Source of the DNA: JAEUKQ01 sp964414755
Lineage (GTDB): Bacteria > Pseudomonadota > Alphaproteobacteria > JAEUKQ01
NCBI GenBank assembly: GCA_964414755.1
Contig: CAYPXH010000001.1
Location: 45,501-109,500 of the forward strand
DNA: 64,000 nucleotides
Reading direction: 5' to 3'
Shown here: piece by piece, positions 33,455-42,545 of the stretch
Numbering within the stretch: the stretch's first letter is position 1
Layout of the letters: each line of letters begins with the position of its first letter
Position numbers and translations under genes: made by a program
Notes under the pieces: generated by a model
Database searches by the model: none
What the model saw: only the letters and a program-made list of their open reading frames with translations
Told to the model about the DNA's origin: nothing

Positions 33455-35101
33455 ATGACGCAAGAAGAATTAAACTATGATGTTGTTGTTGTCGGTGCCG
33501 GTCCTGCCGGTCTATCAGCGGCTATTCGATTAAAGCAATTAACCCAACAACGTGGTCAAGATATATCGGTTTGTGTTGTTGAAAAAGCTAGTGAAATCGG
33601 CGGCCACATTATATCAGGGGCTGTTCTTCAGCCAACTGCCTTAAACGAGTTAATCCCCGATTGGTTAAATGCGCCACCACCTCTTACAACACCTGTGCGC
33701 AAGGATATGTTTTATTGGTTGACCACAAAAAAATCGCTTCGTCTTCCAACCCCGGGGCCTATGAATAATCATGGAAACTATATTGTTAGTTTGTCACAAT
33801 TATGTCGCTGGTTAGCCCAGAAAGCTGAAAGTTACGGTGTTGAGATTTATCCTGGCTTTGCTGCTGCAGATGTTATTTTTAATCATCAGGGTAAGGTGGG
33901 GGGTATTATAACTGGACCACAAGGTCTTGATAAGAATGGTCAGAAAACCAGCCTATACCAGCCTGGCGTAAGGATTAATGCCACATATACCTTATTCGCC
34001 GAGGGTTGTCGTGGTTCACTAAGCGAACAATTAATGAAAAAGTTTAATCTGCGCCAAAGATCTGATCCACAAACCTATGCCATAGGTCTTAAGGAATTAT
34101 GGGAGATTCCAGAGGCATTGCATAAAAGTGGTCTTGTTGTCCATACCGTGGGTTGGCCGCTTGATCATGCGACATATGGTGGTTCTTTTGTTTATCACCT
34201 TGATAAAAAACTTATAGCATTGGGGCTGGTTGTTGGCCTTGATTACCGGAATCCGTACTTAAATCCATATCAAGAGTTACAACGGTTTAAAACACACCCA
34301 TTAATTCGGCCTGTTTTAGAGCAAGGACGTCGCCTAGCATATGGTGCACGCGCCTTAAATGAAGGGGGATGGCAATCAATACCACAGCTGACTTTTGCAG
34401 GGGGAGCTATTATTGGGTGTGCAGCGGGTTTCTTAAATGTCCCCAAAATTAAAGGTACCCATACGGCCATGAAGTCGGGAATGCTTGCTGCGGAAGCAGT
34501 TGCTGATGCGTTGTTACGGTGCAAAAAATCGGCTTCAGCGCATGAATTTCCAATGTTAACCGAATATCCAAAAAAATTAAAAAAGTCTTGGGTCTTTAAG
34601 GAATTAAAAAGGGTACGTAATATTAGGCCAGCTTTCCGGCTTGGATTATTGGGTGGAATCGCTTATGCTGCCTTTGATCATTATCTACTACGTGGGCGCA
34701 CTTTTTGGACATTTCGTAACCATCATGATCATGAACATATGTTTTTGGCTGCGCAAGCACCAAAAATTGTGTATCCCAAGCCAGATGGCCGGCTAACCTT
34801 CGATTTAATGTCATCGGTTTATTTATCAAACACCATGCACGAAGAAAATCAGCCCTGCCATTTAAAACTTAAAAACGCTGATGTTCCGGTGCAATATAAC
34901 TTAGCCTTATATGATGCCCCGGAACAGAGGTATTGCCCAGCAGGTGTTTATGAAATCGTGACTGAAGATAGCAAGGCAAGATTGCGCATTAACGCGCAAA
35001 ATTGTATTCATTGTAAGACATGTGATATTAAAGACCCTGGCCAAAACATCGTTTGGACAACACCACAGGGTGGCGGTGGGCCTGGATATTCCGAGATGTA
35101 G
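33455..35101 (+). CDS. Electron-transfer flavoprotein-ubiquinone oxidoreductase
   Basis: ETF-QO passes electrons from ETF, reduced by fatty-acid and amino-acid dehydrogenases, to ubiquinone in the inner membrane. The 548-residue protein has the FAD motif Gly14-Ala-Gly-Pro-Ala-Gly19, the ubiquinone-binding middle region, and the C-terminal iron-sulfur domain with Cys494, Cys517, Cys520 and Cys523, ending in Gly-Gly-Gly-Gly-Pro-Gly-Tyr. Length is normal. The etfAB genes are not in the window. It implies that fatty-acid or branched-chain amino-acid oxidation feeds the quinone pool. Confidence 0.96.
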   Translation: MTQEELNYDVVVVGAGPAGLSAAIRLKQLTQQRGQDISVCVVEKASEIGGHIISGAVLQPTALNELIPDWLNAPPPLTTPVRKDMFYWLTTKKSLRLPTPGPMNNHGNYIVSLSQLCRWLAQKAESYGVEIYPGFAAADVIFNHQGKVGGIITGPQGLDKNGQKTSLYQPGVRINATYTLFAEGCRGSLSEQLMKKFNLRQRSDPQTYAIGLKELWEIPEALHKSGLVVHTVGWPLDHATYGGSFVYHLDKKLIALGLVVGLDYRNPYLNPYQELQRFKTHPLIRPVLEQGRRLAYGARALNEGGWQSIPQLTFAGGAIIGCAAGFLNVPKIKGTHTAMKSGMLAAEAVADALLRCKKSASAHEFPMLTEYPKKLKKSWVFKELKRVRNIRPAFRLGLLGGIAYAAFDHYLLRGRTFWTFRNHHDHEHMFLAAQAPKIVYPKPDGRLTFDLMSSVYLSNTMHEENQPCHLKLKNADVPVQYNLALYDAPEQRYCPAGVYEIVTEDSKARLRINAQNCIHCKTCDIKDPGQNIVWTTPQGGGGPGYSEM

Positions 35102-35143
35102 GGGGTATTCGTATTTCGTTGCTGTAAAAATCCATCAACGGCA

Positions 35144-35172
35144 TTGACAGCAAGCCAACAATATTTTACAAG
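35144..35172 (+). promoter_or_regulatory. Candidate promoter of rpmJ
   Basis: A perfect TTGACA (35144-35149) is followed after 17 bases by TACAAG (35167-35172), a fair -10 box, about 43 bases before the rpmJ start codon. Confidence 0.4.
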
Positions 35173-35214
35173 AACTGGTCTTTTATGATTATTTTGGAAT
35201 AAAGGGATTTTATT

Positions 35215-35340
35215 ATGCGCGTGTCGAACTCGTTAAAAGCGGCTAAAGGACGTCATAAAGATTGCCGTGTTGTGCGCCGTCGTGGCCGCACCTATGTTAT
35301 CAACAAGACGGATCCACGGTATAAGGTTCGTCAAGGTTAG
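35215..35340 (+). CDS. rpmJ: 50S ribosomal protein L36
   Basis: The 41-residue basic protein starts Met-Arg-Val-Ser-Asn-Ser-Leu-Lys and contains Cys-Arg-Val-Val-Arg-Arg-Arg-Gly-Arg and the C-terminal Asn-Lys-Thr-Asp-Pro-Arg-Tyr-Lys-Val-Arg-Gln-Gly. This is the longer L36 form of alphaproteobacteria, with only one Cys and therefore without a zinc ribbon. An AAAGGGA site precedes the ATG. It stands alone, outside the main ribosomal operons, as usual for this form. Confidence 0.96.
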   Translation: MRVSNSLKAAKGRHKDCRVVRRRGRTYVINKTDPRYKVRQG

Positions 35341-35366
35341 TTTGCTGTTTTAGTTGGCGGTTTTTG

Positions 35367-35393
35367 CAAGGGAAGGCACGGGACCTTCCCTTG
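35367..35393 (+). terminator. Hairpin terminator after rpmJ
   Basis: A 10-bp perfect stem (35367-35376 with 35384-35393) with a 7-nt loop, 26 bases after the rpmJ stop. It is followed by a T-rich but imperfect tract (TTGCTTTTCATCTTT), so efficiency may be partial. Confidence 0.6.
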
Positions 35394-35460
35394 TTGCTTT
35401 TCATCTTTGAAATAATTTGCTACCATCAACCAGTTTGCTAACCAATAACAGGAGCTTGTC

Positions 35461-36012
35461 TTGCTAAAAAGGGTCGTTTTCGGTTGTATCATGAGCTTTG
35501 CTGTTTTTACGGCACCACAAGCTGACCAGTATGACATCAGATTAACAGATCTTTTTGAACAATTGAAGACAACCACCGAGCCAGTTGCCGCCCGCACGGC
35601 AGAGAAGCTTATCTGGGATATATGGTATCAGGCGGCTACCCCACTTGCGGATAATTTGCTTATGGATGGTACACAAGCCATGGTGACGCACGATTATGCC
35701 ACGGCCCTTAAGAAGTTTGACGAACTAATTAAGATTAATCCCGACTTTGCTGAAGCTTGGCACAAGCGTGGGACTTTAATGATGTTGATGCAACAATATT
35801 CTCAGGCAAAAAGCGACTTAGAAAAAACCCTGACCCTAGAACCACGTCATTTTTCAGCGTTAACCCGGTTGGGATACATCTATATATTTGAAGGTAATGA
35901 ACAACAGGCCTTGGATTTTTTTCGCCAGGCTTTAGCAATCAATCCCTATTTAACGTCTGTCAGACAAACTATTGCAGATTTAGAAATGAAGCTAGAAGAC
36001 CGACAACTTTAA
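35461..36012 (+). CDS. TPR-repeat protein, probably exported
   Basis: The 183-residue protein has a short hydrophobic N-terminus (signal-like, ending Ala-Pro-Gln-Ala-Asp) and three tetratricopeptide-like repeats, visible as Tyr-Ala-Thr-Ala-Leu-Lys-Lys-Phe, Tyr-Ser-Gln-Ala-Lys-Ser-Asp-Leu and Gln-Gln-Ala-Leu-Asp-Phe-Phe with following Asn-Pro or Glu-Pro turns. TPR domains mediate protein contacts and the partner is unknown. The TTG at 35461 has CAGGAG seven bases upstream, which decides the start. Confidence 0.82.
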   Translation: MLKRVVFGCIMSFAVFTAPQADQYDIRLTDLFEQLKTTTEPVAARTAEKLIWDIWYQAATPLADNLLMDGTQAMVTHDYATALKKFDELIKINPDFAEAWHKRGTLMMLMQQYSQAKSDLEKTLTLEPRHFSALTRLGYIYIFEGNEQQALDFFRQALAINPYLTSVRQTIADLEMKLEDRQL

Positions 36013-36028
36013 ATAGTTATTATTGTAA

Positions 36029-37021
36029 TTATACCCAGCTTTGTTGTGCAACTCTTAGGAAATTGCCGCCCAAAATAGCCATAATGTCTGTTTCTGCGTA
36101 GCCTTTTTTTGCTAGAGCTTCGGCTATTGCCGGAAATGATTCGGGAGGGGCATAGGTCATACCCTTTCCATAACCCGCTTCAGGGGGCCACCATAAAGCT
36201 GGTTCAAAATTAGGTGGATTATCGTCGATCCCACGTATAAAGCTGAAATCAAGACCTATACCAACATGTTGTGCGCCAACACGTTGCACCAAATAATCGA
36301 TGTGGGGTACCATGGTTTCGGCACTGGCGGGTTTGTCGCTTAGGAAAATGCCAATGCCATTAACACCGATCACACCACCTGTTTTTGCGCACAGATCAAT
36401 CTGGTCATCACGAATATTGCGAGGATGAGGTTTAAGAGTGTAACAATTTGCGTGCGAAAATACCACGGGTTTTTTAGATATTTCCATAATTTCCATGCTG
36501 CTTCGATAGCCTGTGTGGGAACAGTCCATAATCATGCCAACCTTGTTTACAGCCGTAACCAGCTGTCGTCCATATGGTGTTAAATTAATATCATAACCAT
36601 GACATCCACCTGCCGCTTCGTTATCACGGTTATAGGCAAAATGGATTTGGCGAACGCCAAGATCATAGTATAAAGAAAGCATATCCAAGTCTTTATCAAG
36701 CATAACCGAGCCTTCAAGGTCAAAAGTAATGCCAAGCCGGCCGGTTTTTTTAGCTAACGCCAAATCTTCAAACCGTTCAATCAGCATGTAGTGATTATGG
36801 TGTTCACGAATCCAGCCGCGAAAATATGCTAAAAACCTGATACAATCGGTCCAAGGATTAAAATCCATACCGACATTGATCGAAACATAATTAATGCCTG
36901 CTTTGTGATGTCTTTCCAGTGGTGAAAGATCAATGCCTGTTTTAAGCGGTAGGCAGCTGTGGGCATCCCAAACAAAGGCTTTTTCATATGTCCTAGAAAA
37001 TTGTTGTTTTAAATTTGTCAT
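36029..37021 (-). CDS. Membrane dipeptidase (M19) family protein, variant metal site
   Basis: The 330-residue protein belongs to the renal dipeptidase (M19) family of zinc dipeptidases. Recognisable are the Glu in Phe-Asp-Leu-Glu-Gly-Ser, the His in Met-Asp-Cys-Ser-His-Thr-Gly, the His in Phe-Ser-His-Ala-Asn, and Gly-Leu-Asp-Phe near the C-terminus. The N-terminal metal motif is Asp-Ala-His-Ser-Cys-Leu-Pro instead of the usual Asp-Gly-His-Asn-Asp-Leu-Pro, so one zinc ligand would be Cys. No signal peptide is seen. It overlaps the prfB stop by 4 bases. Confidence 0.88.
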   Translation of the reverse strand: MTNLKQQFSRTYEKAFVWDAHSCLPLKTGIDLSPLERHHKAGINYVSINVGMDFNPWTDCIRFLAYFRGWIREHHNHYMLIERFEDLALAKKTGRLGITFDLEGSVMLDKDLDMLSLYYDLGVRQIHFAYNRDNEAAGGCHGYDINLTPYGRQLVTAVNKVGMIMDCSHTGYRSSMEIMEISKKPVVFSHANCYTLKPHPRNIRDDQIDLCAKTGGVIGVNGIGIFLSDKPASAETMVPHIDYLVQRVGAQHVGIGLDFSFIRGIDDNPPNFEPALWWPPEAGYGKGMTYAPPESFPAIAEALAKKGYAETDIMAILGGNFLRVAQQSWV

Positions 37022-38128
37022 TTTTTTTGATCCCCCAATCGTTGTGCAAGTGATGCGTATAAGAAACGGTCTATGTCACCGTTCAGCACACCCATTGTGT
37101 CGGTTGTCTCTTCTTGTGTTCTTAAATCTTTAATCATTTGATAAGGGTGCAGCACATAAGAACGGATTTGATGTCCCCATCCAATTTGGGTTTTTTGTGC
37201 CTGTTCGGCAGCAGCTTTTTCTTCGCGTTTTTGCAACTCTAGTTCGTAAAGTCGTGCCCGTAGCATATCCATAGCGGTTGCGCGATTTCGGTGTTGCGAA
37301 CGGTCTGACTGACATTGAACAACAATATTGGTCGGCAAATGGGTAATGCGAATAGCACTATCTGTTTTATTAACATGCTGACCACCAGCTCCCGATGAAC
37401 GGAATGTATCAACACGCAAATCTTTATCTAGAATTTCAATATCAATTGTATCATCAACAACCGGATAAACCCAAACAGAACAAAAACTTGTATGTCGGCG
37501 CGACTGACTATCAAAAGGAGAAATCCGCACCAGACGATGGACGCCACTTTCATGTTTAAGCCAGCCATATGCACGAAATCCCGATATACGCACAGTTGCT
37601 GATTTTAATCCTGCCTCTTCCCCGGGGCTTTCATCTAAAGTTTCTGTTTTATACCCATGCTGTTCAGCCCATCTTAGATACATGCGCAAAACTAATTCTG
37701 CCCAATCTTGTGCTTCAGTGCCACCCGCACCGCCATGAACTTCGACATAACAATCATTGCTGTCTGCTTCACCTGACAACAAGCTTTCTAACTTGCGTTT
37801 TTGCGCCAATCCTTGCAATTTTACAAGAGAATCTGTTGTTTCCGATAAAACCAAGATGTCATTTTCTTGTTTTGCTAATTCAAGTAGGGCAACCAAGTCT
37901 GTCAGTTGGTTTTGTAAAGTAAAATAACCATCCAGTGATTGTTGCAGCTTTGTCCGTTCCTTAAGGATTTTCTGGGCATTAGCAGGGTTATCCCATAAAC
38001 CTGGTTCCTCGCTCAAACTATTTAATTCGTCAAGCCGACGCAATGAATGATCAGGGTCAAAGATACCTCCGCAGAACATTCAAGGCTTGCTGAATATCAT
38101 GAATGACAACAGAAATTTCTGGTTGCAT
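37018..38128 (-). CDS. prfB: Peptide chain release factor 2 with programmed +1 frameshift
   Basis: RF2 ends translation at UGA and UAA. The gene needs a +1 frameshift. Translation starts at the ATG at 38128, runs 23 codons, and meets an in-frame TGA at 38059-38057 in the context TAT-CTT-TGA-C, with the internal ribosome-like site GGAGG (38070-38066) just upstream, nearly identical to E. coli prfB. Shifting one base gives GAC at 38058-38056 and the rest of the protein, 369 residues in all. The Gly-Gly-Gln peptidyl-release motif and the stop-codon-reading Ser-Pro-Phe motif are both present. When RF2 is low, the shift is favoured, giving autoregulation. Confidence 0.95.
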
Positions 38129-38173
38129 GGCTTTAAAGCTCTTATAACTTTTATATAAAATGCGTGGTTTTCT

Positions 38174-40648
38174 TTAGTAAAGACCATCATCTGAACTGTC
38201 AACCCCATCTGTGGTTACCGGATTATTGTTTAAGGGTAGGATATTTTGCTGATTATTATCAAGGATACGGGGTTGTCCATCAGGTGTTGGTTCGGTACCT
38301 GCTTTAAAAACCTCTAAAATAGCATCGGGGTTATTGCTATTGGTAAGTTTGCCAGTTTTGCTATCGATCCTTACGAATCGAATGCCAGGTGGAATGCGAA
38401 AAGGTATCGCGGGCTTGTCTTGCAGGGCTTGTTCCATAAAGTTTTTGAAGATTGGAGCTGCTAATGTTCCACCTTCTTCACGGCCACCAAGACTAGTGGG
38501 TTGGTCGTATCCAATATAAACACCAACAACTAAATCTGGTGAAAAGCCTATAAACCAAGCATCGTGATGGTCGTTTGTTGTACCGGTTTTACCAGCCAAG
38601 GGTTTACCAATTGATTTAATCACTACCCCTGTACCGTTTTGAACAACACCCTCTAATAAGGAAACCATTTGGTAGGCTGTTGTTTGGGGAATAAGTTGCG
38701 CCCTTTTATCTTCAATTAGGGGCATATCGCCTGGTGTGTCAGGTGTACAAGATATGCAGTTTCGCTGGTCATGACGATAAAGCGTGCGCCCAAATCGATC
38801 CTGCACTCGGTCAATCACAGAGGGAATAATTTGACGCCCACCGTTTACAATCATGGCATAAGCAGTTGTTAGTTTTAAAAGTGTTGTTTCACCAGCCCCA
38901 AGAGACATAGCAAGAACAGGAGATAATTGATCATTAATGCCAAACTTTTTAGCGTAATCTACAATCTTATCCATACCGATAGCCTGAGCTAGGCGAATGG
39001 TCATTAGGTTTCGCGATTTGACGATACCAAGACGCATCGTGCTGGGGCCATAATATTGCTGGCTATAGTTTTCAGGTCGCCACTTTGGTTGCCCGGGTCC
39101 TTGATCAATTAAAATAGGTGCATCTAACAAAATTGTGGCTGGGGTATAGCCGTTGTCTAAGGCCGCCATGTAAACAAATGGTTTAAAAGCTGATCCTGGT
39201 TGCCGTTGTGCTTGGGTTACACGGTTAAATTGGCTGTTGTTGAAATCCCATCCGCCTGTCATCGCCAGAACACGGCCAGTATGGGGATCAAGGGCAATGA
39301 TGCCGCCACTTACCTGTGGAATCTGGCGAAGCCGAAAAAAAGGAAGGGTAGTGGTGGTGTTTGTATCTTCTTGCGGAACGATTTGTTCAACAATAATAAC
39401 ATCGCCGCGTTTCAATACATCGGCTGTTTTTTTAGGGGAAGGGGATAAAGAACCATTAGCCAGTACTAGACGCGCCCATTTCATTTCATCAAGCTGTATT
39501 TGACCCTTCTGGCCGTTTTTAAGACCAATAATCGCATGCTTTTCTTGTGTCTCCAGTACAACTGCTAATAGCCAGTCATGCAAATCAGAGCTTGTTGGAA
39601 TTTTTTTTAGTTCTTTTATCCAATCTTGTTCCTGGTTAAAGACAATCGTTGTGATTGGTCCCCGATATCCGTGGCGTAAATCGTATTGGACTAAACCATT
39701 CCATAAAGCTTGATTGGCAATCTGTTGCAGGCGCCAATCCAGGGATGTTTTTATAGTAAGCCCTTGTTCGTAAAGTTCTTTCTCGCCAAATTGGCTGATA
39801 GCTGTTCTTCTGACTTCAGCCAAAAAATACGCCGCATCAATAAACTGTTCCTGCTGCTGTGGTCGCATAACCAAAGGTTCGCGCACTGCCTGTTCAGCCT
39901 CGCTGTGGGATATATAGCCGTTTTCCTCCATTTTTAAAATTACCCAATCACGGCGATCTTTAGCTGCACGTGCATGGCGAATAGGGTGGTAGTTTTCGGG
40001 ACCTTTTGGTAAGGCAGCTAAATAAGCAGTCTCGGCAATTGTTAGTTCGTCTAAAGATTTGTTAAAGTAATTCAGTGCCGCTGCTGCAATCCCGTTACTG
40101 CGTAACCCAAAATAAATTTCGTTTAAGTATAGTTCAAGAATACGATCCTTAGAATAGGCCTGTTCGATACGGAAAGCCAAAATAATTTCTTTAATTTTGC
40201 GTTCCAGGGCAACTTCGCTAGTTAAAAAAAATATTTTAGCTACCTGCTGTGTTATTGTTGAAGCACCTATAGGACGGCGTTCATTACCTTGAACACTGTT
40301 AAGTAAATTGGTAAAAACTGCGCGCAGCATTCCAGGAAAATCAACGCCAGAGTGGTTGTAAAATGTTTTATCTTCTGCCGATAAAAATGCATACACTACC
40401 TGCTTGGGTATTGATGATATTGGCACAAAAACCCGTTTTTCTTTTGCATACTCGGCCAAAAGGACGCCGTTTCCAGCATAAACGCGACTGGTAACCGCGG
40501 GATAGTATTCCTGCAATTCTTGATAATTTGGTATGTCTTTTACATAAAGCTGATACAAAGTAAGGCTGCCAAGGCCAATACCGCTAATTGATAACATAAT
40601 AATATAAGCAAAGACGGTCCATATTTTGTGTGTCATAATTACCTTCAT
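38174..40648 (-). CDS. mrcA: Penicillin-binding protein 1A (bifunctional)
   Basis: The 824-residue class A PBP builds and crosslinks peptidoglycan. It has one N-terminal membrane helix (residues 7-30), a glycosyltransferase domain with Ser-Ala-Glu-Asp-Lys-Thr-Phe-Tyr near residue 90, an oligonucleotide-binding-like middle insert, and a transpeptidase domain with the active Ser near residue 486 (Gly-Ser-Ala-Phe-Lys-Pro), Ser-Arg-Asn, and Lys-Thr-Gly-Thr-Thr near residue 690. Downstream on the same strand is prfB, upstream is amiC, an arrangement conserved in alphaproteobacteria. Confidence 0.96.
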   Translation of the reverse strand: MKVIMTHKIWTVFAYIIMLSISGIGLGSLTLYQLYVKDIPNYQELQEYYPAVTSRVYAGNGVLLAEYAKEKRVFVPISSIPKQVVYAFLSAEDKTFYNHSGVDFPGMLRAVFTNLLNSVQGNERRPIGASTITQQVAKIFFLTSEVALERKIKEIILAFRIEQAYSKDRILELYLNEIYFGLRSNGIAAAALNYFNKSLDELTIAETAYLAALPKGPENYHPIRHARAAKDRRDWVILKMEENGYISHSEAEQAVREPLVMRPQQQEQFIDAAYFLAEVRRTAISQFGEKELYEQGLTIKTSLDWRLQQIANQALWNGLVQYDLRHGYRGPITTIVFNQEQDWIKELKKIPTSSDLHDWLLAVVLETQEKHAIIGLKNGQKGQIQLDEMKWARLVLANGSLSPSPKKTADVLKRGDVIIVEQIVPQEDTNTTTTLPFFRLRQIPQVSGGIIALDPHTGRVLAMTGGWDFNNSQFNRVTQAQRQPGSAFKPFVYMAALDNGYTPATILLDAPILIDQGPGQPKWRPENYSQQYYGPSTMRLGIVKSRNLMTIRLAQAIGMDKIVDYAKKFGINDQLSPVLAMSLGAGETTLLKLTTAYAMIVNGGRQIIPSVIDRVQDRFGRTLYRHDQRNCISCTPDTPGDMPLIEDKRAQLIPQTTAYQMVSLLEGVVQNGTGVVIKSIGKPLAGKTGTTNDHHDAWFIGFSPDLVVGVYIGYDQPTSLGGREEGGTLAAPIFKNFMEQALQDKPAIPFRIPPGIRFVRIDSKTGKLTNSNNPDAILEVFKAGTEPTPDGQPRILDNNQQNILPLNNNPVTTDGVDSSDDGLY

Positions 40649-40672
40649 GCGACTCAGTTAAAGCGCAACATC

Positions 40673-41947
40673 TTAGTTGCCTAATAATGATTGATATAAC
40701 CACTGGTGATATTGATAAATAGCCTGATAAATGGCTTTAGCAAGTTTATCTTGGTGTTCGGCTGTATTTAATAGGTTCTCCTCGCGTGCATTTGATAGGT
40801 AGCCACCTTCAATCAATACCGATGGAACATCAACTGCCCGCAATACTAAAAAACCTGCCGAACGATGACTGTTTCTAAGTAAAATAATTTTTTTGCCCAA
40901 TTCCTTAAGCAAGAAATTAGCAAAAAGAACGGATCTTGTATTTGTTTCATGCTGCAAAAGATCAATCAAAATAGCATTAATTTCTGGGTTTTGTTCTGAC
41001 CATGTTATCCCACCTATGATGTCTGATTTATTTTCTTTATTAGCCAGAACCTGAGCTTCGGCGTCGGATGCTTTGTCGGAAAGGGTATAAACAGAAACGC
41101 CAGCTAGCGAAGAATCACTATGCGAATCGGCATGAAACGAAATAAAAAGATCAGCTTTGACTGACCTAGCAAAATTTACCCGCTCGCCCAATGATAAAAA
41201 ACGGTCATCTTCCCTGGTCAGATAAATTTGATATTTACTATCATTCTCTAACAGTTTCTTTAATCTTTTGACCAAATCAAGTGTTATTTTTTTCTCTTCA
41301 GTCCCTTTAACGCCAATCGCTCCAGAATCAATACCCCCATGGCCTGCATCTAAAACAATAACCATTTTGGTTGCAGGTTCAATCTGTTGGTAGCTTTGTT
41401 GTGGTTTAAAAGGCGGCAAACCTATTTGATCAAACCATGGTTTTGCGTTTAAACTTGTCCAGTGTTTAAAGCCAACCAAACTTGGTTTGTTTGTGGAAGA
41501 AATGGTTAGTCCTGTTGTTATGATCTGCTGAAATTGACTGTCCGAGATTGATGATACATCAAGAACCAATCGGGCAGGGTTATTGCTGCTGGGTGGAATA
41601 AATTCTGATCCGGTTATCCATGCGGGGGTGTTTAAATTTATAACAGCATACAATCCGTTGTTATCCCGGTAATATGATATTTGCTGTAGAAAATTTTGCT
41701 TAATTATTTTGTCTTGAAGTGTGGTCGTTGTTCTCTCAAGGCCAATCATCAGCCTACTGGGATTGTTAAGTGCAAATATAACAAAAGGGGTTGAAGATGA
41801 TAATTCGATTACCAAGCGGATTTTATCTGGTTGCTGACCAATTTTTATGTCTTTTAGCTCAATCATATTCTGCGCAACAACCTGGCCGGTACATAAGCAG
41901 CAACCTAAAAGAATCAGTAAGCGTTTCGCTAACATATAAAAAAACAT
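40673..41947 (-). CDS. amiC: N-acetylmuramoyl-L-alanine amidase with AMIN domain
   Basis: The 424-residue exported amidase cuts the peptide from peptidoglycan at division. A signal peptide (Leu-Leu-Ile-Leu-Leu-Gly-Cys-Cys to about residue 25), an AMIN targeting domain (about 28-130) and an Amidase_3 domain follow. Zinc ligands visible are His in Asp-Ala-Gly-His-Gly-Gly, Glu in Gly-Thr-Glu-Glu-Lys, and His in Ser-Phe-His-Ala-Asp, and Glu near the end in Val-Leu-Ile-Glu-Gly-Gly is probably catalytic. Met5 is an alternative start. It diverges from rne. Confidence 0.94.
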   Translation of the reverse strand: MFFYMLAKRLLILLGCCLCTGQVVAQNMIELKDIKIGQQPDKIRLVIELSSSTPFVIFALNNPSRLMIGLERTTTTLQDKIIKQNFLQQISYYRDNNGLYAVINLNTPAWITGSEFIPPSSNNPARLVLDVSSISDSQFQQIITTGLTISSTNKPSLVGFKHWTSLNAKPWFDQIGLPPFKPQQSYQQIEPATKMVIVLDAGHGGIDSGAIGVKGTEEKKITLDLVKRLKKLLENDSKYQIYLTREDDRFLSLGERVNFARSVKADLFISFHADSHSDSSLAGVSVYTLSDKASDAEAQVLANKENKSDIIGGITWSEQNPEINAILIDLLQHETNTRSVLFANFLLKELGKKIILLRNSHRSAGFLVLRAVDVPSVLIEGGYLSNAREENLLNTAEHQDKLAKAIYQAIYQYHQWLYQSLLGN

Positions 41948-42545
41948 CTAAAAACCTATATTATTTGCCAACCTCGAATCTTAACACTATCCAGTCTAAA
42001 AGCTAATCAAAATGTACATAACATCAAAATCCCGGTTGTTATAAATATTTTCTATGGTACTAAACCGGAATAAATATTTCCTAAAATTTATGTATCTCCT
42101 AGATTTCTTTGGATTTCTAAATAACTTTTTTGCGTTTTGCAATAAATCCAACTTGCCTTCTTGATATTTTATCGGTATCGCTTGTATATAACAATTGTCA
42201 TCATACATGATTGACGAAGAATAAATAACTGTTTTTACTATTGGCTATTGCTATTGAACCTTATGGATTTAAAAATTTTCCTTACTAACCTGATTGCGAC
42301 CCCGGTCATTTTCTTGCACATAAATGTGGCAAAAAAAAGGCAACAGATGGTGTCGCCTTTGCGGTATTGCATATCTGCAGGTTATCGGAATTTTTATGGT
42401 GAAAGCCATTTTATTACAAATTTAATGACGAAATTGTTTAATATAAACTTTATAAAGCAATCACTGCCTAGAAACTGGTATGATACAGTTGATTATAGGC
42501 GTAATCGCCTTGTTGGTGTTGGTTGCGATCAAGGAAAAAAATTAC
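41948..42545. other. Long AT-rich region between amiC and rne
   Basis: About 600 bases lie between the divergent amiC and rne starts. Small open frames at 41996-42208 (minus) and 42248-42607 (plus) lack ribosome sites and family features, and the latter overlaps rne. A minus-strand terminator at 42331-42360 suggests a short RNA to its right. The right end is probably the rne leader, where RNase E is often autoregulated; a short hairpin AGGCG-TAAT-CGCCT lies at 42497-42510. Confidence 0.5.
42331..42360 (-). terminator. Minus-strand rho-independent terminator without an obvious gene
   Basis: On the minus strand a hairpin (AAAGGC with GCCTTT, one mismatch, then ACA with TGT around a 5-nt loop) is followed by eight T. 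It points left, away from rne. Nothing coding is seen on the minus strand just to its right, so it may end a small RNA. Confidence 0.6.

Noticed and set aside
41996..42208. 70-codon minus-strand frame between amiC and rne
   Set aside because: It is AT-rich with a biased Asn/Tyr/Ile/Lys composition expected by chance, and has no ribosome site or known motif.
42480..42545. N-terminal extension of RNase E from an upstream ATG
   Set aside because: The canonical alphaproteobacterial start Met-Ser-Lys-Lys-Met-Leu-Ile-Asp lies at 42546 with a nearby AAGGA. The extension is hydrophobic and covers a leader hairpin.
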